NCBI RefSeq assembly: GCF_017351175.1
Contig: NZ_JAFMPN010000016.1
Span: 45,542-109,541 of the forward strand
Reading direction: 5' to 3'
Source of the DNA: Desulfovibrio sp. Huiquan2017
GTDB lineage: Bacteria > Desulfobacterota > Desulfovibrionia > Desulfovibrionales > Desulfovibrionaceae
DNA length: 64,000 bases
The stretch's first letter is position 1, and every line of letters starts with the position of its first letter. The notes beneath the pieces are model-generated. The model had not been told where the DNA came from and ran no database searches. It worked only from the letters and a program-made list of their open reading frames with translations. The position numbers and the translations under genes are program-made. Shown in pieces: positions 64,000 to 64,000 of this stretch.

Positions 64000-64000
64000 C

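Overview
The window looks like chromosome from a sulfate-reducing Desulfovibrio-type bacterium (family Desulfovibrionaceae, possibly Pseudodesulfovibrio). The main evidence is a complete lactate oxidation region at 15.8-30.3 kb. It runs pyruvate:ferredoxin oxidoreductase, lactate permease, two kinds of FAD/FeS and LUD-type lactate dehydrogenase, phosphotransacetylase and acetate kinase, the same order as the known D. vulgaris region. Tungstate uptake, a tungsten aldehyde oxidoreductase, rubredoxin and many FeS proteins also fit an anaerobe. Most of the DNA is GC-rich. Three stretches are clearly AT-rich and look acquired: about 0.98-1.95 kb, 43.8-46.8 kb and 60.5-64 kb.

Layout. 0-2 kb: end of a chemoreceptor and an AT-rich methyltransferase. 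2.1-9.4 kb: a sigma54-activator-like protein with a degraded AAA+ core and a FeMo-cofactor-binding-like protein, then a CBS protein, a DASS anion transporter, a hexapeptide-repeat protein and NhaB. 9.8-10.6 kb: two small reverse-strand genes. 10.8-15.5 kb: a hybrid sensor kinase and its sigma54 response regulator (equivalent to the lactate regulator LurR), plus tag. 15.8-30.3 kb: the lactate operon, with a candidate sigma54 promoter in front and strong hairpins between genes. 30.4-38.1 kb: chemoreceptor, HU, RlpA, aspartase, a twice-frameshifted amino-acid transporter, and TypA. 38.2-43.7 kb: tungstate ABC transporter wtpABC, DMT exporter, DUF202 protein and a Cys-rich FeS protein. 43.8-46.8 kb: a MarR-controlled iron-sulfur flavoprotein and alpha/beta hydrolase. 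47-54.4 kb: DUF401 permease, TPR protein, AOR plus class II aldolase plus CPBP protease, and rubredoxin. 54.5-60.3 kb: ruvB, ruvA, ruvC, yebC and rlmE, with an unrelated forward gene between ruvA and ruvC, then a glycosyltransferase. 60.4-64 kb: tRNA-Ala(CGC) followed by an accessory island.

How the parts fit. Lactate enters by LctP and is oxidised to pyruvate by the GlcD/GlcF-like pair and by the LUD proteins. PFOR gives acetyl-CoA and reduced ferredoxin, and Pta/AckA give ATP and acetate. WtpABC would supply tungsten to the AOR encoded 9 kb away. That AOR is translationally coupled to a class II aldolase, which could produce the aldehyde it oxidises.

The most novel part is the island after tRNA-Ala. 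It holds a SPASM radical-SAM enzyme next to a PqqD-type (RRE) protein whose C-terminus ends Trp-His-Gly-Gly-Cys-Cys, as if leader-binding domain and substrate peptide were fused. It also holds an IS3-type remnant, and the end of an Rhs protein overlapping a small two-helix membrane protein that is a candidate immunity gene.
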